Shown here one piece after another: positions 39,922-49,400 of a stretch of 64,000 nt of DNA. The translations under genes and the position numbers were made by a program. Below the pieces are notes generated by a model. The model was not told the DNA's origin. It was given only the letters and a program-made list of their open reading frames with translations, and did no database searches. Origin of the DNA: JAAXHB01 sp965214945 (GTDB lineage: Bacteria > Actinomycetota > Acidimicrobiia > Acidimicrobiales > Aldehydirespiratoraceae); NCBI GenBank assembly GCA_965214945.1, contig OZ244029.1:3038001-3102000 (forward strand). The letters run 5' to 3'. Each line of letters opens with the position of its first letter. The stretch's first letter is position 1.

Positions 39922-41115
39922 TCAGCCCACCGCGGCGCGGGCGGGCCGCCGGGGCTGGGCCACGACGCCGGAGTCGTCGGCCAGCAAGCGCACCTCGTCA
40001 TAAGCGGCTACTTCGGTGACGGCAGCCACGCGCCGTGCTCCGTCGGCGCGTCGTTCAAGGTGGACGACCGCGTCGATGGCGGCGGTCACATGCTCGCGCA
40101 CGGCCTCGACAGGCAGGCGCTCGTCTGCGGCGGTCGCGAGCGTGGCGAGCCTGCGCAGCGCGTCAACTGGCCCGTTGGCATGCACCGTGGACAGGCAGCC
40201 GGCATGGCCGGTGTTCAGGGCGTGCAGAAGGTCGAGTGCTTCCGGACCGCGCACCTCGCCCACCACGAGCCGATCAGGTCGCATCCGCAGCGCGTTGCGC
40301 ACTAGATCGCGGATCGTCACCGCGCCTGCCCCCTCGCGGGACTCGGGCCTCGCCTCCAAGCGCACCACGTGAGGATGGTCGAGCTGCAGCTCGGCTGCGT
40401 CCTCGATGGTGATCACCCGATGGTCACCGCTAACCCGCGCCGCCAGCGCGTTCAGCAGGGTTGTCTTGCCTGCGCCAGTACCTCCGCTGACCACCACATT
40501 GGCGCCCCGTCGGATCAGGTCATCCAACAGGGCCGCGCATTGAGGTCCTGTGAACATGTCAAGCGCCACGTCGGGCACGACGAAGCGGCGGATTGTCACA
40601 TAGGGGCCGTCGACCGCCACAGGCGGCACCGCCACGTGAACCCTGGAGCCGTCGGGCAGACGGCCGTCCACGAAGGGCGAGCTCTGGTCGACTCGGCGGC
40701 CTAGCGGCGCGACCACCCGCTCGATCAAGAGATCCACCTCAGCGCGCTCGAGGACGACACCGCTGACACTGCTCACGCCGTCGATCTCGATCCACACCGG
40801 CCCGGGGCCGTTGACCATCACCTCGCTCACCGCCGGATCGTTCAGCAGCGGCTCCACGGGGCCCAGCCCGTCGACCCGAGCCGATACCCGCGCCACCACG
40901 TCGTCGGTGAGCCGCGCCGACGCCAGCGGCTCCATCGCGCGGACGATTCCGGCAATGTCTCCAGAGTCGAGCGGGCCGTCTTTCACAGCGTCGAGCACCC
41001 GTGCGTGGACCGCATCGACCAGCGCTTCGGGGACGGCACCCTTAGGCTCTGAGGGCACAGCCACCAGACGCGGCCGCTCACCGCGCAGGCTCGTCGGTCG
41101 GGCTAGGCGGCTCAT
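39922..41115 (-). CDS. Tad/CpaF secretion ATPase
   Basis: 397 residues. GSPE-family hexameric ATPase: VVVSGGTGAGKTTLLNALAARV (Walker A, about 210), ITIEDAAELQL (Asp box), RMRPDRLVVGEVRGPEALDLLHALNTGHAGCLSTVHANG (Walker B and His box). It powers pilus assembly. Overlaps the CpaE-like gene by 4 bp. Confidence 0.93.
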   Translation of the reverse strand: MSRLARPTSLRGERPRLVAVPSEPKGAVPEALVDAVHARVLDAVKDGPLDSGDIAGIVRAMEPLASARLTDDVVARVSARVDGLGPVEPLLNDPAVSEVMVNGPGPVWIEIDGVSSVSGVVLERAEVDLLIERVVAPLGRRVDQSSPFVDGRLPDGSRVHVAVPPVAVDGPYVTIRRFVVPDVALDMFTGPQCAALLDDLIRRGANVVVSGGTGAGKTTLLNALAARVSGDHRVITIEDAAELQLDHPHVVRLEARPESREGAGAVTIRDLVRNALRMRPDRLVVGEVRGPEALDLLHALNTGHAGCLSTVHANGPVDALRRLATLATAADERLPVEAVREHVTAAIDAVVHLERRADGARRVAAVTEVAAYDEVRLLADDSGVVAQPRRPARAAVG

Positions 41116-41768
41116 GCGGGCAGTTCGAAACGGCGCAGAGGCTGCGGCAGCAGTCCGATGATCGTGCCCGCGTCAACCGACCGGGCCACGCGGGGATCCC
41201 ATGCGACGCGCTCCACTTCGGCACCGCCCAGCGCCGCGGACACGTCGCGAGCCCGCAGCGCCCTTCCCGGCTCTTCCACGAGCATCACATGGTGGTAAGG
41301 GCCGGGGATCCGTTGAGCTCGATGGAGCGCCAGGAAGCACGGCCTCACAACACAGATTGGCTTGTGGTCGCGGCCCAGATGTGCCCGAAGCACATCGGGG
41401 TCGAGCCCGGCGTCCACGACGACAGGGCCGGAGCGGGCCAGCATCTCGAGCCCTAGCATCAGCCTGCGCGGCTCTTCTGAGGGCAGGGGCACCGTGCCCT
41501 TGCGCAGCAGCCGCAGCGCGGACGCCACGTCTTCGAGCAGCCGGCCGATGGCGTCGGCGGCCACTTCATCCCCGGCCGCCACCCAGTCTCCGATGCCGGA
41601 TTCGGAGGCCCTGCCAGTGCCCGGCCTCACTCCGAGCAGCGACGGCTGATCGCCCATCAAGTCGACCAGTGTGGTTTCTCGGTCGCTGGCGGCCAGCCGG
41701 ATGGCGGTGGCTGCTGCCACCACGGATGTTCCGGATCCACCCTTCACTGACCAGTACCAGATGATCAT
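41112..41768 (-). CDS. CpaE/Ssd-like MinD-fold protein with altered P-loop
   Basis: 218 residues from ATG at 41768 with AAGGA upstream. MIIWYWSVKGGSGTSVVAAATAIRLA resembles the deviant Walker A of MinD/ParA/CpaE (KGGxGK[T/S]); the signature Lys9 remains but the P-loop Lys is Thr14, so ATP hydrolysis is doubtful. TTLVDLMGDQPSLLGV corresponds to the Asp of Walker A'. It is the first gene of the tad operon and may localise the pilus machine. Typical CpaE has a receiver-like N-terminal domain, which is absent. Confidence 0.75.
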   Translation of the reverse strand: MIIWYWSVKGGSGTSVVAAATAIRLAASDRETTLVDLMGDQPSLLGVRPGTGRASESGIGDWVAAGDEVAADAIGRLLEDVASALRLLRKGTVPLPSEEPRRLMLGLEMLARSGPVVVDAGLDPDVLRAHLGRDHKPICVVRPCFLALHRAQRIPGPYHHVMLVEEPGRALRARDVSAALGGAEVERVAWDPRVARSVDAGTIIGLLPQPLRRFELPA

Positions 41769-42136
41769 GCTGTCTGTTCCTTTCTTGTTGTGTTGCAGCT
41801 GTCCTGCGTTTGGGCTCTGCAGATGGTTCTGCTGATGCCGCGCGTCGGCTGTGGAAGTCGGCGGTCGCCGGGCGTGACGTCTCACAAGGAGTCGCGTTCG
41901 TCGTGTGCGAGTGCGAGCGTCCCCGGCCGTCGGACGCGGCGAGCGCGAATCCCGCCGAAGCGGACGGGCAGATGAAGGCGACGCTTGAGCGACGGCCAGT
42001 CCGGCAAATCTACCGATCCGAGCTGGTTACATTACTTTAGATGTAAATTCTGATATTTACAACTCTATTCGGTGTTTCAGAGCATACCACGCACTAAGGA
42101 CAGTCGAGCAGGAACTCCACTCGGCGGGTCGGACTG
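41769..42136. other. 368-nt gene-free region upstream of the tad operon
   Basis: No convincing gene on either strand; a 76-codon open frame on + (41810-42040) has no recognisable domain. The segment at about 42020-42090 is strikingly AT-rich against the background and holds overlapping inverted repeats (next entry), so it is likely the promoter region of the leftward tad operon, which would then have a long 5' leader. Confidence 0.6.
42027..42061. promoter_or_regulatory. Operator-like palindromes upstream of tad operon
   Basis: TGTAAAT-N6-ATTTACA (42042-42061) is a perfect 7-bp inverted repeat; TTACAT-N8-ATGTAA (42027-42046) overlaps it, giving three related half-sites. Dyads like this are typical of dimeric repressor or activator binding. 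The regulator is unknown. Confidence 0.5.
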
Positions 42137-43111
42137 TCAGAGGCCGAGTATTTGCGCGCCGGTTCGAAGCGAGCGCTCAGCGGAGGCATCGTCGAGAAGC
42201 GGCACCACGAACGAGTCGATCCCGTGCCGGTCGACGAGCTGGTCGAGTTCCGACGCGCACTCGCTCACGCTGCCCGACAGCACGAAAGGCAGCACCCACT
42301 CGTCGCGCACGTGGCTGGCCGCGGCTTTGAGGCCCTCGGCCATGGCTGAGCGGATCGCGGCCGCTTCCGCCGCGGACAGTCCGATGGCGCTTTGCACCTG
42401 TGAAGGCGAGTCGACCAGCCGATAGGTCATGTGGGGCTTGACCGCCGCCATTGAGGCGTCGTCGGTGACCAGCATCGTGGAGTATGCGATCCGCGGTGGG
42501 TTACTGCGGCCCTCCCCAGAACTGCGGACGCGCCCGGCGATGGCATCAAGGTCGGGCTTGTGGACGAAGTCGAGCAGCACACCGTCGCAGGATGCGCCGC
42601 CCAGCTCCAGCATGCGTGGGCCTCGGCCAGCCAACCAGATCTCCAGGTCGGCGCGGGCAGCGGGAAGTGCGGCGTTTCGCAGTCGCACGTGAATTCCGTC
42701 GACTGTGACCGCTTCGCCGGCGAACAGGCGCCGGCAGGCGGCGATCCCCTCGCGCACCGCGCCCAGCGGCTTCACACGCTCGATGGCCAAAGGATCGAGG
42801 GTGAGGCTTCCGCCAGCGCCGATGCCGAGGAAGGCGCGCCCGCCGGAGAGTTCGTCGAGCGTCGCCACGGCCGAGGCCGTGACACCGATATGGCGAGTGT
42901 AGGGGTTGGTGATGCCCGGGCCGATCTCCAGAGTGGAGGTGGCCAAGGCCACTGCGGTCATCGTGACGTACAGTTCGCGGGTGGCTAGGCCCTCGTCGTA
43001 GAGCCAACCGCGCTGGTAGCCGAGCCGCTCGCCGAGCGCGGCCAGTTCGACTGTGCGGGCGATCGGCTCGTCGGGTATCAGGTTGAACGCTGGAAGCACC
43101 ACGGCGCTCAC
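42137..43111 (-). CDS. LLM-class (probably F420-dependent) oxidoreductase
   Basis: 324 residues, bacterial luciferase-like TIM barrel. LGERLGYQRGWLYDEG (about 27-42), IGPGITNPYTRHIGVTASAVATLDELSGGRAFLGIGAGG and EIWLAGRGPRMLELGGASCDGVLLDF are the LLM pattern resembling F420-dependent enzymes (MER/Adf type). GTG start. It is the last gene of the leftward Mo-hydroxylase module, 12 nt after yqeB. Substrate unknown; a role with the purine- or N-heterocycle-related neighbours is an inference. Confidence 0.85.
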   Translation of the reverse strand: MSAVVLPAFNLIPDEPIARTVELAALGERLGYQRGWLYDEGLATRELYVTMTAVALATSTLEIGPGITNPYTRHIGVTASAVATLDELSGGRAFLGIGAGGSLTLDPLAIERVKPLGAVREGIAACRRLFAGEAVTVDGIHVRLRNAALPAARADLEIWLAGRGPRMLELGGASCDGVLLDFVHKPDLDAIAGRVRSSGEGRSNPPRIAYSTMLVTDDASMAAVKPHMTYRLVDSPSQVQSAIGLSAAEAAAIRSAMAEGLKAAASHVRDEWVLPFVLSGSVSECASELDQLVDRHGIDSFVVPLLDDASAERSLRTGAQILGL

Positions 43112-43123
43112 GCTAGACGCGCT

Positions 43124-43918
43124 CTAGCCGCGCAGACCGCCGCGCCAGACGATCACGGCCTCGAGTACACCCGCGCCGACGGCCAGGGCCTTGTCGGAGA
43201 TCTCGTGACAGGCGGAAGGTTCGCAACGGGGGTCGACGTCACCGATCTTGAGCCCTGCGGGCACTCGTGTGCCGTCGCGTATGGCACCGCGCAGCACTCC
43301 GGCGAACGGAGCGGCCACCGGCTCTCCGGCCACGCTTCCCAAGGCGGCGCCCTCGGCCACTACATCGCCTATCGCCGCGGTCCACTTCACCGGCCCGTCT
43401 ACCGGGGCTCGCAGCACACGCTCGGCGGCCCTGCCGGCCACGAGTCCGGCGATCCCGGTGTCGGCAGCAGCTGGGCCCTCCCAGATGACCCTGCCCAGGC
43501 GATGGCCGCGCATCGTCTCCACCACGGCGTGGCAGTCGACTCCGGCGGTGAACCCTGGCCCAAGGCCCACGACAAGGTCGGCATCGCCGATGTCGGTGTC
43601 GATGTTGCGCTTGGCGAGGCGGGCGTCGATCACCACTTCGGGCCTCAAGTCTCCCAAGTCTCCCATGTCGGCCAATGCGGGAGCCACGAGCACGGCCACC
43701 GCTCCTGAGCAGGCCAGGCTCACAGCCTCGGCACCGGAGCCCACCAGCCTGGCGACCATGCCCTCCACGCTCACCTCGCCGTCGGTGACGGCCGTCGACA
43801 GCGCCACAGTGCGTCGCACGGTCAACGGTTCGGGCAGCTCCAATGAAACAACCGGCCAACCGGCCCGCGTCAGCCGCCAGGCTGCGCCGGTCGCTAAGTC
43901 GCCGCCGCCCCGCAACAC
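43124..43918 (-). CDS. yqeB: YqeB/EF2563-type selenium-dependent molybdenum hydroxylase accessory protein
   Basis: 264 residues. LRGGGDLATGAAWRLTRAGWPVVSLELPEPLTVRRTVALSTAV (about 2-44), EVVIDARLAKRNIDT, DADLVVGLGPGFTAGVDCHAVVETMRGHRLGRVIWEG and the biotin-carrier-like WTAAIGDVVAEGAALGSV are the YqeB family pattern. In other bacteria the gene clusters with selenium-dependent molybdenum hydroxylases and is thought to act in maturation of the Mo site. Here it sits between xdhC and an LLM oxidoreductase. GTG start. The yqeC and mocA partners are not in the window. Confidence 0.82.
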   Translation of the reverse strand: MLRGGGDLATGAAWRLTRAGWPVVSLELPEPLTVRRTVALSTAVTDGEVSVEGMVARLVGSGAEAVSLACSGAVAVLVAPALADMGDLGDLRPEVVIDARLAKRNIDTDIGDADLVVGLGPGFTAGVDCHAVVETMRGHRLGRVIWEGPAAADTGIAGLVAGRAAERVLRAPVDGPVKWTAAIGDVVAEGAALGSVAGEPVAAPFAGVLRGAIRDGTRVPAGLKIGDVDPRCEPSACHEISDKALAVGAGVLEAVIVWRGGLRG

Positions 43919-43930
43919 GCAAAGCGGGCC

Positions 43931-43988
43931 ATCAGGCCGGCGACGGGGCCGGTGCGGGGCGGAGCCTCGATCAGGTCCGGCGATGGGC
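43931..43988. repeat. Short repeat copying the xdhC 3' end
   Basis: 43931-43948 and 43970-43988 (core ATCAGG-CCGGCGA-GGG, one indel) lie 39 nt apart. The right copy includes the xdhC stop codon; the left copy is in the spacer just before yqeB. Confidence 0.6.
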
Positions 43989-44807
43989 GATCACCTCGGC
44001 CATGATGCTCACAGCGATCTCCTCGGGTGTCTCGGCGCCTATCTCGATGCCGATAGGCGCATGAACGCGCTCGAGGGCGGAGTCGTCTGCGCCGCCTTGG
44101 ATCAGCCGGGTTCGGGTGGTCGCCCAGCGCCGGTCGCTGCCCATCACGCCGATATAGCCGGCGTCGGAGTCGAGCAACGCGGGTAGGGCCGCCACGTCCA
44201 CGTCAACGTTGCGGGTGACCAGCACCACGGCGCTGTCCGCATCCAGCTGGCGTGTCGCCAGCAGCTCGCTCGACGAGCCGGTGATCAGCTCGTCGAGCGC
44301 ACCCGTATCCGCATCGCCGAAGCTCGCATCGGTACCCGCATCCGTTTCGGCATCGCCGCGGCCTGAGTCTGCGGCTGCCTCGGCAGCGTCTGCGATACCG
44401 GGGCGGTCGTCGACAGCGAGGGTGCGGAACCCTAGCCAGCGCGCCGCCTGCGCCACGGCTCGGCCGACGTGTCCGTATCCCATCACAATCAGGGTTGGCT
44501 TCGGCATGTGCGGCTCCACGAATATCCGAACGTCACCCCCGCAGACGCCGGGATCGCCTCGACGGGGATCGACAAGCCTGTAGGAAAGCAGACGGCAGCG
44601 GCCGTCGACGAGTGCGCCCTGGGCCTCGGCGATCACACGGGCTTCCATCTCGCCGCCGCCGACCGTGCCGAAGGATCGCCCGTTGCGCAGCACCAGCATC
44701 TTGGCGCCTGCGTGGCGGGGCACTGAACGCGAAGTGTCCACCACTGTGGCCGCCGCCACCGCCACCCCGTCGGCCACGAGGTCTGCCAAGCGTTGCAGCA
44801 AGCTCAC
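43971..44807 (-). CDS. XdhC/CoxI family molybdenum-enzyme maturation protein
   Basis: 278 residues. N-terminal CoxI domain (AAATVVDTSRSVPRHAGAKMLVLRNGRSFGTVGGGEMEARV) and C-terminal Rossmann XdhC_C domain (PTLIVMGYGHVGRAVAQAARWLGFRTLAVDDR; YIGVMGSDRRWATT). Such proteins bind Moco and insert it, sulfurated, into xanthine dehydrogenase-type enzymes. An acidic low-complexity insert (about 145-180, DAETDAGTDASFGDADTG) shows a 33-nt in-frame duplication. Located between the amidohydrolase and yqeB. Confidence 0.9.
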   Translation of the reverse strand: MSLLQRLADLVADGVAVAAATVVDTSRSVPRHAGAKMLVLRNGRSFGTVGGGEMEARVIAEAQGALVDGRCRLLSYRLVDPRRGDPGVCGGDVRIFVEPHMPKPTLIVMGYGHVGRAVAQAARWLGFRTLAVDDRPGIADAAEAAADSGRGDAETDAGTDASFGDADTGALDELITGSSSELLATRQLDADSAVVLVTRNVDVDVAALPALLDSDAGYIGVMGSDRRWATTRTRLIQGGADDSALERVHAPIGIEIGAETPEEIAVSIMAEVIAHRRT

Positions 44808-44924
44808 CTCAGCCGCCTGACCCCGAGCGCGCGCCGGTCACCTAGGGCGAACGTGGTACAAGGCTCAGATTCTGGGCGCAATCGGCGAGCAAAGCGAGAC
44901 CGCGGCTCGATATGGGTGCGCAGT

Positions 44925-45032
44925 CGCACGAAGCGGCCGCGTGACGGCCTCATGACCACATCACTTCTCGGGTGTCGGCGTTGCCGCCTGTGATGCCGCA
45001 CGAAGCGGCTGCGCGGCGGCCTCATGACCACA
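44925..45032. repeat. 36-nt direct repeat copying the amidohydrolase 3' end
   Basis: 44925-44960 and 44997-45032 match at 33 of 36 positions (cores CGCACGAAGCGGC and GGCCTCATGACCACA) with a 36-nt spacer. The right copy contains the amidohydrolase stop (45022-45024) and last codon(s); the left copy is in the spacer before xdhC. The rest of the spacer (44808-44924) shows no gene. Confidence 0.9.
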
Positions 45033-46401
45033 GTCTTGCGGCCTGCTCGCGGCAGCGCGCACGCAGTTCAGCTAAGTCGGCCCCGATCACCTCGCCGTCC
45101 TGCACGATCCACTTCCCGCCGGCCATCACGCGGCGCACGTGGGCGCGACTGCGCCACAGCACGAGCTGCTCGGCCAGGTTGTGGGCTGTCACCGGTGTGG
45201 GCAGGCCGTCACGGCCGCTTACGTCGACGAGCAGCAGGTCGGCGTGCCACCCGGGCTCGAGCCGCCCGACGCGCTTCAGTCCGAGAGTGCGGGCTGCGCC
45301 CTCCGTGGCGAGGTGCAGCACCTCCGCAGCGCTCACCGCACCGGGGTCGAGCGTCGCCGCCCGGTGCAGCAAGAAAGCCCCGCGCATCACCGCGAACATG
45401 TCGTTGATGTAGCCATCCGAGCCGAGTCCCACCGTCACGCCGCGCGCCAGCAGCTCGGGCACGGGCGCGATGCCGCCGCCCACCTCGCAGTTCGACAGCG
45501 GCATGTGAGACACCCGGATGCCCGATTCCGCGATGATGTCTATCTCGCGCTGTGACAACTGCACGCACTGGCTGGCCTGAAACCGGGGCGAGGCCACGCC
45601 TATCCGGTCGTAGAACTCGAGCGTGCGCAGGCCCAGATGCTCCTCGCACCAGCGGCCCTCGTGCACGCTCTCGTTCACGTGCGCGTGGCAGAACACGCCG
45701 TGCTCTTCAGCCAGCTCGAAAGCTTGGAGGATGAACGGCTCGCTGCACGTGAACGCGGTGTGAAAGCACATTGCGCCCGATGTCCGCCCGACCTGCACGC
45801 CCGCCGCGGCGTCGTCGGCCTGGCACTGCTCGATGAAGCGCACGTTCTCGGCCAGGCCAGCGCGGCCGTTGGCGGCGCCCATCCGTTCGGTGGCCTCGAA
45901 ACACAACACGGCCCGCAGCCCGCGTCGGCGCACCGTCTCGGCTTCGACTGCTAGCGCGTCCGGCAGGGCGTTGGGCGCCTCGAGGATGTCAAAAAAGCTG
46001 GTGGTGCCGCCCGCGGCCAGTTCCGCTGTGACCCAGTCCGCGGCCGCGGCGATCATCTTGCGGTCGATGGCGTTCTCCACCAGCGGCCACCAGTAATCGT
46101 CGAGAAAACCCCAGAAGTTGGCCACCGGCGCCGCGGGGGCGGGCACGCCGTGGGCTAGCACACCGTACAAATGGACGTGCGCGTTCACGAACCCGGGGAT
46201 CATCGCACAGCCGACGCCGTCCACAAAGCCGTCTGAGCGGTGGCTGGCCTTCAGATCGGCGACCGGCCCCACAGAGTCGATCAGGCCCTCGACTACTCGC
46301 ACGCCATGTCCGGCCTTCGCCTCCGCGGCGGTGTCGCTGATGACCCAGTCTGCGGAGATGATCAAACCCTGCGCTGCGCTTGCTTCCCGCGCGGCGCTCA
46401 C
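45022..46401 (-). CDS. Amidohydrolase (AtzA/TrzN/guanine-deaminase-like)
   Basis: 459 residues from the GTG at 46401, 25 nt after the Mo-subunit stop; the frame is open further upstream but overlaps that gene. Metal site pattern: PGFVNAHVHLYGVL (HxH, about 85), FCHAHVNESVHEG (His about 258), and GLGSDGYINDMFAVM (Asp about 335), plus a C-terminal TLGLKRVGRLEPGWHADLLLV. The family deaminates or dechlorinates aromatic N-heterocycles such as guanine, 8-oxoguanine, cytosine and triazines. Being in an operon with molybdenum hydroxylase genes, a purine or related heterocycle is the likely substrate. Confidence 0.82.
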   Translation of the reverse strand: MSAAREASAAQGLIISADWVISDTAAEAKAGHGVRVVEGLIDSVGPVADLKASHRSDGFVDGVGCAMIPGFVNAHVHLYGVLAHGVPAPAAPVANFWGFLDDYWWPLVENAIDRKMIAAAADWVTAELAAGGTTSFFDILEAPNALPDALAVEAETVRRRGLRAVLCFEATERMGAANGRAGLAENVRFIEQCQADDAAAGVQVGRTSGAMCFHTAFTCSEPFILQAFELAEEHGVFCHAHVNESVHEGRWCEEHLGLRTLEFYDRIGVASPRFQASQCVQLSQREIDIIAESGIRVSHMPLSNCEVGGGIAPVPELLARGVTVGLGSDGYINDMFAVMRGAFLLHRAATLDPGAVSAAEVLHLATEGAARTLGLKRVGRLEPGWHADLLLVDVSGRDGLPTPVTAHNLAEQLVLWRSRAHVRRVMAGGKWIVQDGEVIGADLAELRARCREQAARLWS

Positions 46402-46426
46402 GCCGAACCCCGGCAGACCGACGCTC

Positions 46427-49400
46427 TTAGCGTCGCGACTGAAGCGCCCTCCACACCCGCTCCGGGGTGAAAGGCAGGTCGTTGAGAGCCGCGCCGGTGG
46501 CGTCGAGAATCGCGTTGCGCACTGCCGGCGCCACGCCGTCCTTCGGAATCTCGGCAACGGCCTTGGCCCCGAACGGACCGCTGTCCTCCATGGTCTGCAC
46601 CAGGTACACCACCGTCTCGGGCATCTCGTCCGCCCTGTAGATCTTGTACGGCCCGAACGAGTCGTTCACCATGCGCCCCTCGTCGTCGAGCACGATCTCC
46701 TCGCAGTGGGCGTAGCCGAGGGCCTGGATCATGCCGCCCTCCACCTGGCCACTGGCCGTCACCGGATTGATCGCCACACCGCAGTCCACCGCCATAACCA
46801 GCTTGACGACCGTCACCTGGCCGGTGTCGACGTCCACCTCCACTTCGGCGAACTGGGCCGCGAACGGCGGCGGGCAGTCCGGCGACACGTGCGACGCCGT
46901 GCCCATAATTTGCTCCTGGTCCTGCCAGTGAAGCGAGTCGAGGGCGATCTCCTCGAGGCTCACGGAGCGGCCGTCGGGGGCGTGGGCACCGCGGTCGCGC
47001 AGCTCGATCATGCACGGCTCGTCCATCTCCAGCAGCATCGCGGCCCGCTCTTTGAGACGCTTGCGCACCGCCTCCGCGGCGCGCAGCGCGGCCGTGCCCG
47101 AGATGTAGGTGGTGGACGACGCGTAGGCTCCGGTGTCGAACGGCGTCATGTCGGTGTCGCTGGAATACACTTTGATGTCTTCCAGCCTCACGCCGAGCAC
47201 CTCGGCGGCGATCTGGCCGATCACGGTGTCGGCGCCTGTGCCGAGGTCGGTGGCGCCGATGAGCATGTTGAATGAGCCGTCGTCGTTGAGCTTGATCGAG
47301 CATCCGCCCATGTCGAGGAACGGAATGGCCGTGCCGTGCATGCAGAACGCGAACCCGAGGCCGCGCCTGATGTGAGGGCGATCGGAGGGCTGCTTCCAGG
47401 CGCCGTCGCCGCGCCGGTGCCAGCCGATCTCGCGCCGGCCCTGGGCGACACACTCCTCGATGCCCGACGACATCACCTTTGGGTATTCGTCGAGTTCGGC
47501 CTCGGCCACGGCGCGCTCGCCGAGATGGGGGGCAATGTCGAGTTCGTCGCCGACTTTCACCCAGTTGCGGCGCCTGAACTCGATCGGGTCGAACCCCAGC
47601 GCCCTAGCGATGTCTTCCATGTGGGACTCGAGGGCGAACTCGGCCTGGGGCGCGCCGTAGCCGCGGTAGGCGCCCGGCACCGGGATGTTGGTGTAGACGA
47701 CATCGCAGGCGAAGCGCTTGCTGGCGGCGTTGTAGGAGGTAAGGCCCCGCAGTCCCGACACGATCTGCACCGTGAAGCCGTGCGTTCCGTACGGTCCGGT
47801 GTTGCCCACCAGATACAGGTCCTGGGCTAACAGGCCGCCATCGTGGTCGATCGCGGTGCGAAAAGTGAGCGTCTGCGGGTGGCGGGTGCGGCTGCCCCAA
47901 AACTCTTCGGGTCGGTCGAGCTCGAGGCGTACCGGGCGGCGGGTAGCGATAGCGAGATGTGCGACGATGTCCTCGATAAGCATCTCCTGCTTGGCGCCGA
48001 AGCCGCCTCCGATGCGGGGCTTGATCACCCGGATGTCCTTGACGTCCATACCGATCAGCGGTGCCAACATCCGCCTGGTGTGGAACGGAACCTGGGTGGC
48101 GGTACGCACCACCATCCGCTCGTCGGGGTCGAGCCACGCGATCGAGATGTGCGGCTCGATGGGGCACTGCTGCACCTGATGCACCCGAAAAGTCTGCTCG
48201 AACACATGCGGCGCGGCTGCGATGGCGGCCTCGGCGTCGCCGCGCGCTGCTGCGATTTGGTGCACGATGTTGCGGCTGGCATCGCAGATGTGCTCGGTAT
48301 CGTCCTCGTCGTGGATCACGGGCACGCCGGGATCCATTGCCAGACGCTCGTCGAACACCGCAGGCAGCGGCTCGTAGTCGACTTCTATGAGTCGCAGCGC
48401 CTGCTCAGCGATCTCGACGGTGTCGGCGGCGACCGCGGCCACTCTGTCGCCGACGTGGCGGACCTTGTCGTCGAAGCTGACCTGGTCATAGGGGTGGGGG
48501 TTGGGCCAGCTCTGTCCGCCGGACGCGTACTTAACTCGGGGCGTGTTCGCGTGGTGGAGCACGGCCCGCACGCCGGCCAGAGCCCGGGCCGCGGCGTCGT
48601 CTATACGTGTGATGCGGGCATGGGCGTACGGGCTGCGCAGCACCTTGGCGTAGAGCATCCCGCGGGGCTCGAGGTCGTCTGTGAACGCAGGGTTGCCCTT
48701 GGCCAGTCTGACGGCGTCGACTTTCACCTCGGGCTTGCCGACCACCGCCATGTCCGGCACCTCCCGCGAGGGCACCAGCCGGGGCACCGCGTTCGACGCC
48801 TGCGGAAGCCGGTCACGGGCTGCGACTGTGCGGTCGGCGCCGGGGTCTCTGCCGCCAGAACTCCCGCCGTAGCCGGGGCTTGCGCTGTCGGCGGGGTCGG
48901 CAGGAGGGTTGAAGCCGTCGGTGAGCGGTTCGACCACCAGCGGGCCGAAGGGCTCGGACTCGTCGCCTCGCAGCACCGCCGCAGCACGTTTGACGGCCTC
49001 CACCGGCTTGATATAGGCGGTCTCGCGGTCGAGTATCCCCGACAGCATGTCGCGGATCTCGGCCTCGGACGGGTCGGGATTCTCTGCGAGCAGCGCCAAC
49101 GCGCCGAGCACCATGGCACCAGCGGAATAGCCCGACTGAAACGCGCCCACAGCCGCGAAGGCGGCCTGGACTGGGTGCAGCTCGGGCGAGACATTGAGCG
49201 CCTCGACGGTGGTGACAGCGTGACCGTCGGCGGACGCGGCCAAAATCACGTCAGCCGACGCGAGGCGGCCGTCATAGAGCACCGCAGCGGCTCCGGTCTC
49301 GCCGCTGTCGGATCCGTATCTCACCGAGAACATCCCGAGCCGGCGCAGCACCTCGCGCAGCGTGTGATGTGGCGCTGCCGCCACTGTGACCGGCTGGCCG

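Noticed and set aside
41810..42040. 76-codon open frame on + in the tad upstream region
   Set aside because: No recognisable domain, no clear ribosome-binding site, and its end runs into the operator-like dyads.
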